A stretch of 28,689 bases of DNA from DASUPK01 sp035265665. GTDB lineage: Bacteria; Actinomycetota; Thermoleophilia; Solirubrobacterales; 70-9. A model generated the notes under the pieces. The model saw only the letters and a list, made by a program, of their open reading frames with translations. It was not told where the DNA came from and did not search any database. The position numbers and the translations under genes were made by a program. Location of the stretch: NCBI GenBank assembly GCA_035265665.1, contig DATFOK010000044.1, positions 1-28,689 of the forward strand, written 5' to 3'. Below, piece by piece: positions 1-7,733 of the stretch (positions within the stretch are counted from its first letter, which is position 1; each line of letters begins with the position of its first letter).

Positions 1-297
1 TTCGGCGTCGTCGATCTTCTGATGGCGGCGGCCGCCATCGTGGCGCTATCCGTGGGAGTGGTCGCGCTCGGACGGTTCTCGGTGAGCTATCCGGTCGCGG
101 GCTCCTCCGTGACGGCGGCGCTCGGCGCCCTGGCGCTGCTGCTGATCGCCTACCGACTCATCAACCCACCCGGGGACGGCGACCTGAACCGGGAGATCGG
201 CGCCTGGCTCGGCCTGCTCGCCTCGGCGGGGATCACCATCGGCGGCTACCTCGGCATGCAGGAGCCGCGTTCGCTCGGCACACCCTCAGCCGCTTAG
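1..297 (+). CDS. C-terminal part of a membrane protein (5' end outside window)
   Basis: The reading frame is open from the first base, so this is the 3' end of a longer gene; an ATG at position 22 is probably internal. The visible 98 residues hold about three hydrophobic segments (roughly residues 7-26, 35-55 and 70-87) joined by short loops, one with the sequence YRLINPPGDGD. It looks like a polytopic inner-membrane protein of unknown function. I recognise no catalytic motif. Its last 12 bases overlap the end of the convergent flavoprotein gene on the other strand. I recall similar short-loop membrane proteins in Thermoleophilia, but this is memory and not a search result. Confidence 0.6.
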   Translation, partial: FGVVDLLMAAAAIVALSVGVVALGRFSVSYPVAGSSVTAALGALALLLIAYRLINPPGDGDLNREIGAWLGLLASAGITIGGYLGMQEPRSLGTPSAA

Positions 298-2205
298 CGA
301 CCCCGCGGCGTCACGCGCGACGCGGATCGCGCAGGCGATGATGGTCATCATCGGGTTGACGCCCACCGAGGTCGGCAGCAGGCTCCCGTCGGCGACGTAG
401 AGACCATCGACGCCGCGCACCGCTCCGCTCGGGTCGACGACGCTGGTGTCGGGATCGGCGCCCATCCTCGCGGTGCTCATCGGGTGGAATGCCTCCAGGC
501 GGAGGTCGGCCGGCCGCAGTCGAAGCGACTCGAACTGCTCCAGCTCGCCTCGCTTGATCACCGACACCGGGCCGACGTTCGGGTAGACCTCTGTCGCCCC
601 GGCGGCAAAATGGATCTCGGTCGCTCGCGCGATGCCGAACTGGATCCGTCGCGCCTCCTCCGCCACCAGGCGGTAGGAGAGGCGCAGCGAGCCGTTTGAG
701 GTCAGGCCAACCCGACCCTCGGAGCGGTCGTGGAGGTGGACGCCGATCGAGGCGATCCGGTCGAAGTTGGCGACCCGGTCGGTGAATGCGGGGCCGGCTC
801 CCGGCAGCCACTGGGCGCCGAAGGAGAGCGGAGTGAAGGTGGCCTCGAGCAGGATTCCCTCGGGCTGCCACTGGTCGACGTAATAGCTCTGCATCACGCC
901 CTCCCAACCCCGCACCTCCTCGTCGTAGCGCGCGCCGATCCAGGCCGCGGGGTGGATGTGGAGGTGGCGCCCCAGCGCCGGATGGCGGATCCCCGAGCGG
1001 AGCAGCAGCTCGGGCGTCCCGAAGGCCCCGCCCGCGCTGATCACCGCCTTGGCCCGGACCTGCCAGTCGCGGCCCGCCGCGGGACGGGCATTGCGCCGCA
1101 TCTCCTGAGCGCCGGTGGTCGGCAACCCCGCCCGGCACGCGAGTCCGCTGACCCGCCCGTCCTCGGTGATCAGTCGCTGCACCTGGACGCCCGCCCGGAC
1201 CCGCGCGCCGGCTGCCACGGCCCGGGGCAGATAAGAGACGTGCGCCGCGCGCTTCGCGTCGATTCGGCAGCCGAGCGGACAGGAGCTGCACTGCACGCAG
1301 CGGCCGGCGTTGCGGCTGATCGGTCCGCCACTTGCTCCCAAGGTCCGCGCGCCTTCGGCGCAGAGCTGCCCGTTTCGGCCAAGCGTCTCGATGTCCAGCG
1401 GCGTGACGGCGAGCACCTCCTCCGCCGCTTCGTAGAGCGGGTCCAGCTCCGTGGCCCAGCCGACACCCTCTCGATGGCGCCACTCCTCGAGCACTTCGCG
1501 CGGGGCCCGGAAGCAGGTGCCGGAGTTGATCACGGTGGTGCCGCCGACCGTCCGGCCGACCGGGACCGGGATGGCGGGCTTCCCGAGCGCGATCGTCATG
1601 CCACCGTCGCGGTAGAAGAGCGGCATGGCCTCGAGCGGGTCGCTCGGGTACCCGCCGCGATCGACGTAGGGTCCGGACTCGAGCACCAGCACGTCCAGCC
1701 CCGCCTCGGCGAGGGTCGCGGCGGCTGCGGCGCCACCGGCGCCAGAGCCGACAATCGCGACGTCGCAGTCCTCGCCGTCGCCGCGCGGCTCGAGATCGCC
1801 CAGGTCGGTCGGCTCAGGCTGCGGGGCGCCGTCGGCGACCGCGCAGCTGTACTCGAAGCCGATCGCCCTGCGGACGCGGTCGTCCCGGGCCCAGCCGATC
1901 ATCGCGAGCAGCTTGGCGAGCAGGAGCAGATCGCGGTAGAGCGCGAAGCGCGAGCCCTCCATCTTCGCCATGTACTCGGAGCGGGCTTCGATGCTCAGCT
2001 TGCTGAAGCGCCACGGAAAGGGCAGCCACTCGAAGACCCGCAGGGCAATGCGGACGACCTGCACGGTCCGGGCCGGCAGTCGGGAGAGAAAGCGGGCGAG
2101 CGGCTGGGCGACCGGGACCTGCCTCTCGGCCGCGGGCAGGCCGTCCTCACCAGGGGCGAGTGCCTCCGCGATCGCTCGCAGAGTGCGCAGCTCGGCGGCT
2201 CGCAG
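286..2205 (-). CDS. GMC family FAD-dependent oxidoreductase with 4-Cys motif
   Basis: Flavoprotein of the glucose-methanol-choline family, probably oxidising an alcohol or sterol-like substrate; the substrate is unknown. Counting from the GTG at 2064, the Rossmann motif GSGAGG is at residues 106-111, a C-x2-C-x2-C-x3-C cluster at 256-266, and the C-terminal catalytic region has FHPMST (His) and GVNPMMT (Asn). The cysteine cluster is common in the long-chain alcohol oxidase-like branch. The first ATG/GTG/TTG in frame is GTG 2064, but coding-like sequence continues upstream (LRAAELRTLRAIAEAL), matching the helical N-terminus usual in this branch, back to CTG 2205. I therefore place the start at that CTG, 15 bases after the upstream gene's stop. 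If only canonical starts are allowed, use 2064. The upstream membrane protein is probably co-transcribed. Confidence 0.8.
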   Translation of the reverse strand: MRAAELRTLRAIAEALAPGEDGLPAAERQVPVAQPLARFLSRLPARTVQVVRIALRVFEWLPFPWRFSKLSIEARSEYMAKMEGSRFALYRDLLLLAKLLAMIGWARDDRVRRAIGFEYSCAVADGAPQPEPTDLGDLEPRGDGEDCDVAIVGSGAGGAAAAATLAEAGLDVLVLESGPYVDRGGYPSDPLEAMPLFYRDGGMTIALGKPAIPVPVGRTVGGTTVINSGTCFRAPREVLEEWRHREGVGWATELDPLYEAAEEVLAVTPLDIETLGRNGQLCAEGARTLGASGGPISRNAGRCVQCSSCPLGCRIDAKRAAHVSYLPRAVAAGARVRAGVQVQRLITEDGRVSGLACRAGLPTTGAQEMRRNARPAAGRDWQVRAKAVISAGGAFGTPELLLRSGIRHPALGRHLHIHPAAWIGARYDEEVRGWEGVMQSYYVDQWQPEGILLEATFTPLSFGAQWLPGAGPAFTDRVANFDRIASIGVHLHDRSEGRVGLTSNGSLRLSYRLVAEEARRIQFGIARATEIHFAAGATEVYPNVGPVSVIKRGELEQFESLRLRPADLRLEAFHPMSTARMGADPDTSVVDPSGAVRGVDGLYVADGSLLPTSVGVNPMMTIIACAIRVARDAAGSLSG

Positions 2206-2220
2206 CCCCGGCGGGCGCCT

Positions 2221-2661
2221 TCAGGGCGGCGCGGCGGGGGAGCCGACCCTTCCGGCCAGCGACCAGAGCAGCAGTGAGGCGAAGACGAGCGACCCGTCGA
2301 CGATCCCGTTGAGCAGGTAGACGAAGACGTCGTCCTGGATGAAGAAGACCAGCGAGGTGATCGAGGAGGCCGCCTTCCCCGCCGCGAGGGCCAGGATCAT
2401 GGGGCGGTAGCGCACGACATCGGCCGACGCGATCCAGGCGAGGAACGTGATCACCACCATGTAGGCGAAGCCGAGCGAAAGCCAGAGCCGTTCGTCGGTC
2501 TTCGGCGCGGGCGTGTCGAAGCCGAGGTGGCCGCCGAGCTCGGTGAGGCGATCCAGCGTGCCGTCTGGCCAGGCGATGAAGAAGAAGCCCGTGATGGCGA
2601 AGCCGATCGCCATCAAGCGCAAGTTGAAGACGACGAAGCGCTCGGCTCTCTCCCCCGACAT
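2221..2661 (-). CDS. Four-helix membrane protein of unknown function
   Basis: This 146-residue protein has four hydrophobic segments at about residues 11-30, 60-81, 87-108 and 112-135, with short charged loops (KTDERLW, FIQDDVF). I recognise no family motif. It starts at ATG 2661 behind a TAGGAT hexamer 9 bases upstream and without a Shine-Dalgarno sequence, so it is probably leaderless. It precedes the GMC oxidoreductase on the same strand with only 15 bases between its stop and the proposed CTG start, so the two are probably one operon. A partner or membrane anchor for the flavoprotein is possible but only inferred from position. Confidence 0.7.
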   Translation of the reverse strand: MSGERAERFVVFNLRLMAIGFAITGFFFIAWPDGTLDRLTELGGHLGFDTPAPKTDERLWLSLGFAYMVVITFLAWIASADVVRYRPMILALAAGKAASSITSLVFFIQDDVFVYLLNGIVDGSLVFASLLLWSLAGRVGSPAAPP

Positions 2662-2670
2662 GGCGGCGGC

Positions 2671-2676
2671 ATCCTA
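2671..2676 (-). promoter_or_regulatory. -10 box TAGGAT for the membrane protein/GMC operon
   Basis: TAGGAT on the minus strand lies 9 bases before ATG 2661, consistent with a leaderless or nearly leaderless transcript. No clear -35 was found. Confidence 0.5.
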
Positions 2677-2706
2677 ACTGGCTGGCTGGCCAGGATGACT
2701 CATACC

Positions 2707-2712
2707 TATGAT
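2707..2712 (+). promoter_or_regulatory. -10 box TATGAT for the gat operon
   Basis: TATGAT, close to the consensus TATAAT, ends 8 bases before GTG 2721. A start site about 7 bases downstream would fall at the start codon, so the gat transcript would be leaderless. No convincing -35 is visible. Confidence 0.6.
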
Positions 2713-2720
2713 CTCGCGGA

Positions 2721-3005
2721 GTGATTGATCGAGACCAAGTGCTGCATGTCGCCAGGCTCGCTCGGCTGAAGCTGACGGATGAGGAGATCGAGCGGATGGC
2801 CGGCGAGCTCTCCGGGATCCTCGACCACGTTGATCGGATCTCAGAGCTCGACCTAGAGGGCGTCGAGCCGACCTCGCACGTGATCGCGCTGGAGAATGTC
2901 CTGCGGCCGGACGAGCCGCGGCCGAGCTGGTCGCGCGACGACGTTCTCGAGCGAGCCCCGGATCCGGCCTCCGGCGCCTTCCGAGTCCCCTCGCCGCAGG
3001 CGTGA
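2721..3005 (+). CDS. gatC: Asp/Glu-tRNA amidotransferase subunit C
   Basis: GatC is the small subunit that wraps around GatA and stabilises GatAB in the heterotrimer that amidates Glu-tRNA(Gln) and/or Asp-tRNA(Asn). The 94 residues match the family in length and pattern: HVARLARLKLTDEEI near the N-terminus, the helix around ILDHVDRISELDLEGVEP, and the conserved SWSRDDVLERAPD region near residue 75. The start is GTG 2721, next to the TATGAT box; a second GTG at 2739 would remove residues before the conserved helix. Its stop overlaps the GTG of gatA by 4 bases (GTGA), implying coupled translation. It is divergent from the membrane protein gene at 2661. Confidence 0.93.
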   Translation: MIDRDQVLHVARLARLKLTDEEIERMAGELSGILDHVDRISELDLEGVEPTSHVIALENVLRPDEPRPSWSRDDVLERAPDPASGAFRVPSPQA

Positions 3006-4483
3006 ACCAAGAGCTGATCGAGCTCACGGTCGCCGAGGCGGCCGAGCGCGTCCGCTCCGGCGAGCTGGGCGCGGACGAGTACCTCGCCGCCTACCGTGAG
3101 GCGGCGGCCGGGGATTCGCTGAACGCCCTCCTCTGGAGGGCCGAGGAAGGTTCCCAGGCGGATCTCGAGGGGACCCGCGCCTCACAGGACGAGGTCGATC
3201 CGGACCGCCCGCTGGCCGGAATCCCCGTCGCGGTCAAGGACATCTTCTGTACCGAGGGGATCCCGACGACGGCCGGGTCGCGGATCCTCGAGGGCTACCG
3301 CCCCCCGTACACGGCCACGGCTGTCCGCCGGCTCCGCGACGCGGGGGCCCGCGTCCTCGGCAAGGCGAACATGGACGAGTTCGCGATGGGCTCCTCCAAC
3401 GAGAACTCCGGCTATGGCCCCGCCCTCAATCCGTGGGACTCCGGCCGCGTTCCGGGCGGCTCCTCGGGCGGCAGCGCCGCGGCGGTCGCCGGGCGGCTCG
3501 CGCCCTGCGCCATCGGCACCGACACCGGAGGCTCGATCCGCCAGCCGGCGGCGCTCTGCGGGATCGTCGGGATGAAGCCGACCTACGGCGCCGTCTCCCG
3601 CTACGGGATGATCGCCTTCGCCTCCTCGCTCGACCAGTGCGGTCCGCTGACCAGGAACGTCACCGACGCGGCCCTCCTCCTCCAGGCGATGGAGGGGCGC
3701 GACGCCTGCGATTCCACCTCGGTCGGCATCGAGGGGGGCATCGACCTGCCGAGCCGGGAGGACCTGAAGGGCCTCAGCTTCGGGGTGCCCAGGGAGCTGG
3801 CCGGCGAGGCCGAGGGGATCGAGTCGGGTGTACGTGAGGTCTTCGAGCGAACCGTCGCGCTGATCGAGGAGCTGGGAGGCGAGGTCTCGGAGACGGAGCT
3901 TCCGCACGCGCCGCACGGGATCTCCGCCTACTACGTGCTGGCTCCCGCGGAGGCCTCGGCTAACCTCGCACGCTTCGACGGCGTTCGCTACGGGCTGCGC
4001 GTGGAGTCCGAGGATCTGACCGAGATGTACGAGGAGACCCGCGCCCGGGGCTTCGGCCCCGAGGTAAAGCGCCGCATCATGCTCGGCACCTACGCGCTCT
4101 CCTCGGGGTACTACGAGGCCTATTACGGTCGTGCGCAGCGAGTGCGCACCAAGATTGCCGAGGACTTCGCCAAGGCGTTCGAGCGCTTTGACTTCGTCGT
4201 CACCCCGACCTCGCCGACAGTCGCCTTCAAACTCGGCGAGCGCACGGACGATCCGCTGGCAATGTACCTCTCCGACTACTGCACCGTGCCGATGCCGTTG
4301 GCCGGGATCCCGGCGATCTCGATCCCCGCGGGCCTGGCGCAGCCAGACGGCGGGGGGTCTGACCTGCCGGTCGGCTTTCAGATCGCGGGCCCGGCGTTCT
4401 CGGACTCCGCCATGCTGGATGCTGCCTTCGCCCTCGAGGGAGCGATCGCCTTCCAGCGCAATGGAGCCGGAGGTACGGCGTGA
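3002..4483 (+). CDS. gatA: Asp/Glu-tRNA amidotransferase subunit A
   Basis: This is the amidase-signature subunit that hydrolyses glutamine and passes ammonia through a tunnel to GatB. At 493 residues it is full length. The Ser-cisSer-Lys triad is visible: Lys79 in VAVKD, Ser154 in the GGSSGGS loop, and Ser178 in DTGGSIRQPA. These numbers equal those I know for Staphylococcus aureus GatA, which supports the chosen GTG start. That start overlaps the gatC stop by 4 bases, and its own stop overlaps the next start by 4 bases. The surrounding gatC and gatB fix its identity against other amidases. Confidence 0.96.
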   Translation: MNQELIELTVAEAAERVRSGELGADEYLAAYREAAAGDSLNALLWRAEEGSQADLEGTRASQDEVDPDRPLAGIPVAVKDIFCTEGIPTTAGSRILEGYRPPYTATAVRRLRDAGARVLGKANMDEFAMGSSNENSGYGPALNPWDSGRVPGGSSGGSAAAVAGRLAPCAIGTDTGGSIRQPAALCGIVGMKPTYGAVSRYGMIAFASSLDQCGPLTRNVTDAALLLQAMEGRDACDSTSVGIEGGIDLPSREDLKGLSFGVPRELAGEAEGIESGVREVFERTVALIEELGGEVSETELPHAPHGISAYYVLAPAEASANLARFDGVRYGLRVESEDLTEMYEETRARGFGPEVKRRIMLGTYALSSGYYEAYYGRAQRVRTKIAEDFAKAFERFDFVVTPTSPTVAFKLGERTDDPLAMYLSDYCTVPMPLAGIPAISIPAGLAQPDGGGSDLPVGFQIAGPAFSDSAMLDAAFALEGAIAFQRNGAGGTA

Positions 4484-4773
4484 GGGGCGCGCCTGCTCTC
4501 ACCGACGAGGAGTTCCGCGAGGCGGTGAAGGACGCCCTCGACACGCTGCCACCCGAGATCGCATCGAAGCTGACGAACGTCGCGGTGATCGTCGAGGACC
4601 GCCATCCGAGCGGGCGCCTGATGGGGCTGTTCGACCCGCGCGGGGGAATGCCGCGAATCATCATCTACCGTGAGCACCACACCAGTCGCGAGAGCGTCAG
4701 GGACACCGTGCTCCACGAGGTCGGGCACTATTTCGGCGCCGACGAGGCGACGGTTCGGGGGTGGGGTCTGTGA
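4480..4773 (+). CDS. Small zincin-like metallopeptidase (PF06262-type) within the gat operon
   Basis: This 97-residue protein carries HEVGH at residues 79-83 followed by YFGADE, the extended HExxHxxGxx(D/E) zinc-binding pattern of minimal zincins. The upstream RIIIYREH strand and the DRHPSG region fit the small family often annotated as 'metallopeptidase family protein' (DUF1025, PF06262). No signal peptide is seen, so it is probably cytoplasmic. Its substrate is unknown, and proteolytic activity is inferred from the motif only. It sits between gatA and gatB, overlapping gatA by a GTGA and, if gatB starts at 4770, overlapping gatB by another. Translation should therefore be tightly coupled to the amidotransferase, which is an unusual place for this family as far as I know. 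Confidence 0.85.
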   Translation: MRGAPALTDEEFREAVKDALDTLPPEIASKLTNVAVIVEDRHPSGRLMGLFDPRGGMPRIIIYREHHTSRESVRDTVLHEVGHYFGADEATVRGWGL

Positions 4774-6209
4774 GCACGAACGGCTACGAGCCCGTCATCG
4801 GGCTCGAGATCCACGTCGAGCTCTCGACCGGGACCAAGATGTTCTGCGGGTGTGAGCCCTCGTTCGGAGATCAGCCCAACGTCCATACCTGCCCGGTCTG
4901 CCTCGGGCACCCGGGGACGCTGCCGACGATCAACGAGCAGGCGATCCGCTACGCGCTCGTGATCGCCGCCGCTCTCGAGTGCCAGGTCCCGCCGACCTCG
5001 ATCTTCCACCGCAAGCAGTACTTCTATCCCGACCAGGCCAAGAACTACCAGATCACCCAGTACGACGAGCCCATCGCGGTCAACGGCAAGCTCGGCGGCG
5101 TCCGTATCCACCGCGCCCACCTCGAGGAGGACACGGCGAAGATGATCCACGTGGGGGAGTCGGGCCGCATCCACGGCTCCAGCGCGTCGCTGGTGGACTT
5201 CAACCGCGCCGGCACGCCGCTGGTCGAGATCGTCACCGAGCCGGATCTGCGCTCGGCGCACGAGGCGCGCGAGTGGGCGCAGCTGCTGCGCACCACGATT
5301 CGCCAGCTCGGCGTCTCCGACGTGAACATGGAGGAGGGCTCGCTGCGGGTCGACGCGAACGTCTCGATCAGGCCCACGGGCTCGGACGAACTCGGCACGA
5401 AGACCGAGCTCAAGAACATGAACAGCTTCCGGTTCCTCGAGCGCGGGATCGAGGCCGAGCTCGAGCGCCAGCGCGTCCTCGTCCAGGGCGGCGAGGCGGT
5501 CGTCCAGGACACGCTCCACTTCCATCCCGAGGACGGCTCACTGACCCCGCTGCGCTCCAAGGAGTACGCGCACGATTACCGCTACTTCCCCGAGCCCGAC
5601 CTTGTCCCGGTCGCGCCGACCGACGAGATGCTGAAGGAGGCGCGGGAATCGCTGCCGGAGCTGCCGGCCCACCGGCGCGAGCGCTACCTGAAGGAGGTCG
5701 GTCTCTCCGAGGAGGCCGCGACGACACTTGCCTTCCAGTCGGAATTCGGCGAGTACTTCGAGCGGGCGGCCGCCGCCGCCGACGGCGCACCCGCGAAGGC
5801 GATCGCCAACTGGGTCACCGGCGAGCTGGTGGCGGCGCTGCGCCAGGCCGGCGCGGAGGACGATCCACTCGCCTCCAAGGCGACGCCCGAGGCCGTGGCC
5901 GTCCTGGCGGGACTCGTGGAGACGAAGACCATCTCGCACGGGGCTGGTAAGCAGGTACTCGCCAAGCTCGTCGAGGAGGGGGGCGATCCAGCCGAGATCG
6001 TCGAGCGCGAGGGCCTCGCCCAGATCTCAGACAGTTCCGAGCTAGAGGGAATCGTCGACCGCGCGATCGAGGCCGAGACAGAGGCGGCCGAGCAGGTCCG
6101 CCAAGGCAACGAAAAGGCGATCGGCCGGATCGTCGGCGCGGTGATGAAGGAGACGAAGGGCCGCGCCGACGGCGGCGCCGTCACGAAGCTGATCCGCGAA
6201 CGCCTCTAG
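4770..6209 (+). CDS. gatB: Asp/Glu-tRNA amidotransferase subunit B
   Basis: GatB activates the misacylated tRNA with ATP and transfers ammonia from GatA. Visible family signatures are GLEIHVELST near the N-terminus, the zinc-knuckle cysteines in FCGC and HTCPVCLGHPG, YFYPDQAKNYQI, and SLVDFNRAGTPLVEIVTEPD. The C-terminal third is the YqeY-like tail domain that contacts tRNA, ending at GGAVTKLIRERL. I chose GTG 4770 (479 residues) because it overlaps the preceding stop by GTGA, as at the two upstream junctions, and has a G-rich stretch just before it; GTG 4761 would add three residues. It is the last gene of the operon. Confidence 0.96.
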   Translation: MSTNGYEPVIGLEIHVELSTGTKMFCGCEPSFGDQPNVHTCPVCLGHPGTLPTINEQAIRYALVIAAALECQVPPTSIFHRKQYFYPDQAKNYQITQYDEPIAVNGKLGGVRIHRAHLEEDTAKMIHVGESGRIHGSSASLVDFNRAGTPLVEIVTEPDLRSAHEAREWAQLLRTTIRQLGVSDVNMEEGSLRVDANVSIRPTGSDELGTKTELKNMNSFRFLERGIEAELERQRVLVQGGEAVVQDTLHFHPEDGSLTPLRSKEYAHDYRYFPEPDLVPVAPTDEMLKEARESLPELPAHRRERYLKEVGLSEEAATTLAFQSEFGEYFERAAAAADGAPAKAIANWVTGELVAALRQAGAEDDPLASKATPEAVAVLAGLVETKTISHGAGKQVLAKLVEEGGDPAEIVEREGLAQISDSSELEGIVDRAIEAETEAAEQVRQGNEKAIGRIVGAVMKETKGRADGGAVTKLIRERL

Positions 6210-6243
6210 TTCGCCGTCGGCATCGCCTGCCTTCGCCTGGTCG

Positions 6244-6249
6244 TACCCT
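6244..6249 (+). promoter_or_regulatory. -10 box TACCCT for the zinc-ribbon membrane protein
   Basis: TACCCT ends exactly 6 bases before ATG 6256, with no Shine-Dalgarno sequence between. It fits the leaderless pattern seen at many starts in this window. Confidence 0.5.
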
Positions 6250-6255
6250 GGGTCG

Positions 6256-6552
6256 ATGGCCGGTGCGCCCTACGTGATCATCGCCCTGCTCTTCGGTCTC
6301 TCGAGCGGGATCATCGGCCGTGCCAAGGGCAGCTCGTTCTTCCTCTGGTTCCTGATCGGGCTCGTGATCCCGGTCTTCGGACTCCTCGCGGCGATTCTCT
6401 ATCGATCCGAGCGCGAGGAGCCCGAGCGCCGCTGCCCAACCTGCGGCAAGATCCTCAAACTCCACGTCCAGGTCTGCACGCGGTGTGGGACGGAGCTGTA
6501 CCTGCCCGACCCCTCAGAGGTCAGGCCCGGCCCCGCGCACCGATCTACCTGA
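6256..6552 (+). CDS. Small membrane protein with C-terminal zinc ribbon
   Basis: This 98-residue protein has two hydrophobic segments (about residues 5-20 and 28-48) followed by a cytoplasmic tail with Cys60-x2-Cys63 (CPTCG) and Cys74-x2-Cys77 (CTRCG), a classic zinc ribbon. The combination suggests a membrane-tethered adaptor, but no function can be assigned. It starts at ATG 6256 behind a TACCCT box and has no obvious ribosome binding site. It is separated from gatB by 46 bases. Its last 8 bases overlap the 3' end of the convergent glycosyltransferase gene. Confidence 0.75.
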   Translation: MAGAPYVIIALLFGLSSGIIGRAKGSSFFLWFLIGLVIPVFGLLAAILYRSEREEPERRCPTCGKILKLHVQVCTRCGTELYLPDPSEVRPGPAHRST

Positions 6553-7606
6553 GCCAGGTGCGGACGATCGCGTTCGCGAAGCCGAGGCCGTAGCGAACCA
6601 CGGCCGGTTTCTTGGAGTGGCCGTAGGTGCGCTTGGCCACCGTCACCGGCACCTCCTTCGCCGGGATGCCGCGCTTGATCGCCTCGATCAGGAACTCCGA
6701 GGTGTGGAACTGCTCCTGGCGCAGGACGAGCTGGGGCAGCACCGTGGTCCGGACGGCCCGATAGCCGTTGGAACAGTCGGAGACCTTGGTGCGGGTGATG
6801 AAGGAGACGAGCTTGTTGAAAAAGACGATGCCGAACTCGCGTGAGCGCGAATTCGGATCTGCCGCGCCCAACACCCGCGAGCCGTGGGCGACGTCGACCT
6901 CGTCGTCGAGCACGGGCCTGACCAGGCGCTCCATCTCGCTCGGCAGGTGCTGCCCGTCGGCGTCGAGAGTCACCACCACGAGCGAGCCCGACTCGGCCAT
7001 CAGCCGGTAGCCGGTGCGAAGTGCGGCTCCGCCGCCGCGATTGATCACGTGGCGCGCGACGATCGCCCCGGCCTTTGCGGCCTCCTCGCTCGTGTCGTCC
7101 CGGGAGCCGTCGTCGATGACCAGGACGGCGGTCTGCTCGCCGCAAACCTCCGAGGGGATGCTGCGGACCACGTCGCCGACGCTCTCGGCCTCATTGAAGG
7201 CCGGGACGACGACGGCGATCGTGTCGCGAAAGCGCTCCGGGAGCTTCGCCTCCCGGAACTCCTCCCAGGCGAGGCCCTCGAGCAGGGCGGAGAGCTGCTG
7301 GTTCATCCGCGCGCTCTCGGTCAGCGCGCGCAGCACCAGCAGGAACAGGATCAGGATCGCGAACACCGCGAGGCCGAGGATGCGGCCGCCGTTTCCCCGT
7401 TCGAAGGAGAAGGCTGAGAGCAACGCGTCGAGCAGCTCGGTCCCGGAGACGATCGCGAGCCCAATCCCCCCGAGGATCGCGAGCAGGACGGCGCCGTTGG
7501 AGAGGGAGTGCCGCCGCCAGATGGCGAAGGCGATCAACAGCACCGCGAAGACGAGCCCGAAGGCACGCAGCGCCGTGAGCTCTTCGGGGAACACCGAGGC
7601 GATCAT
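6545..7606 (-). CDS. DUF2304 domain fused to family 2 glycosyltransferase
   Basis: The N-terminal ~110 residues have three hydrophobic helices with the pattern of DUF2304 (WRRHSLSN after the first helix, then a NGGRILGLAVFA segment). The rest is a DPM1/polyprenyl-phosphate-type GT-A transferase: VVPAFNEAESVGDVV, VIDDGSRDDT, the DAD metal site in TLDADGQHLPSEM, and NGYRAVR. It probably transfers a sugar from a nucleotide donor to a lipid carrier at the membrane; donor and acceptor are not evident. ATG 7606 gives 353 residues and begins just before the first helix. TTG 7618 is closer to the TATTCT box, and the frame stays open to 7693, but those residues look non-coding. It is divergent from sqdB and convergent with the zinc-ribbon gene. 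Confidence 0.85.
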   Translation of the reverse strand: MIASVFPEELTALRAFGLVFAVLLIAFAIWRRHSLSNGAVLLAILGGIGLAIVSGTELLDALLSAFSFERGNGGRILGLAVFAILILFLLVLRALTESARMNQQLSALLEGLAWEEFREAKLPERFRDTIAVVVPAFNEAESVGDVVRSIPSEVCGEQTAVLVIDDGSRDDTSEEAAKAGAIVARHVINRGGGAALRTGYRLMAESGSLVVVTLDADGQHLPSEMERLVRPVLDDEVDVAHGSRVLGAADPNSRSREFGIVFFNKLVSFITRTKVSDCSNGYRAVRTTVLPQLVLRQEQFHTSEFLIEAIKRGIPAKEVPVTVAKRTYGHSKKPAVVRYGLGFANAIVRTWLR

Positions 7607-7627
7607 CGGGACGGTCAAGGCGGCGCC

Positions 7628-7633
7628 AGAATA
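7628..7633 (-). promoter_or_regulatory. -10 box TATTCT for the glycosyltransferase
   Basis: TATTCT on the minus strand is 9 bases before TTG 7618 and 21 bases before ATG 7606. The transcript would be leaderless from the TTG, or carry a leader of about 15 bases from the ATG. Confidence 0.45.
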
Positions 7634-7715
7634 GGCCCCGACGGCCCTGTCGGGCGGGTTGTCCCTTTCGCGACGCCCGCGCATCGCGGGCACGACGACG
7701 CGCCGCCCCGGGCGT

Positions 7716-7721
7716 TACCCT
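7716..7721 (+). promoter_or_regulatory. -10 box TACCCT for sqdB
   Basis: TACCCT (TTACCCT) lies 12 bases before ATG 7734. It predicts a start site about 5 bases before the ATG, too short a leader for a Shine-Dalgarno sequence. Confidence 0.45.
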
Positions 7722-7733
7722 GCCGCGTTCACC

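Noticed and set aside
730..2277. 515-codon open frame on the plus strand opposite the GMC oxidoreductase
   Set aside because: Arg/Pro/Asp-rich composition without any domain, fully antisense to a clear flavoprotein; typical shadow frame in GC-rich DNA.
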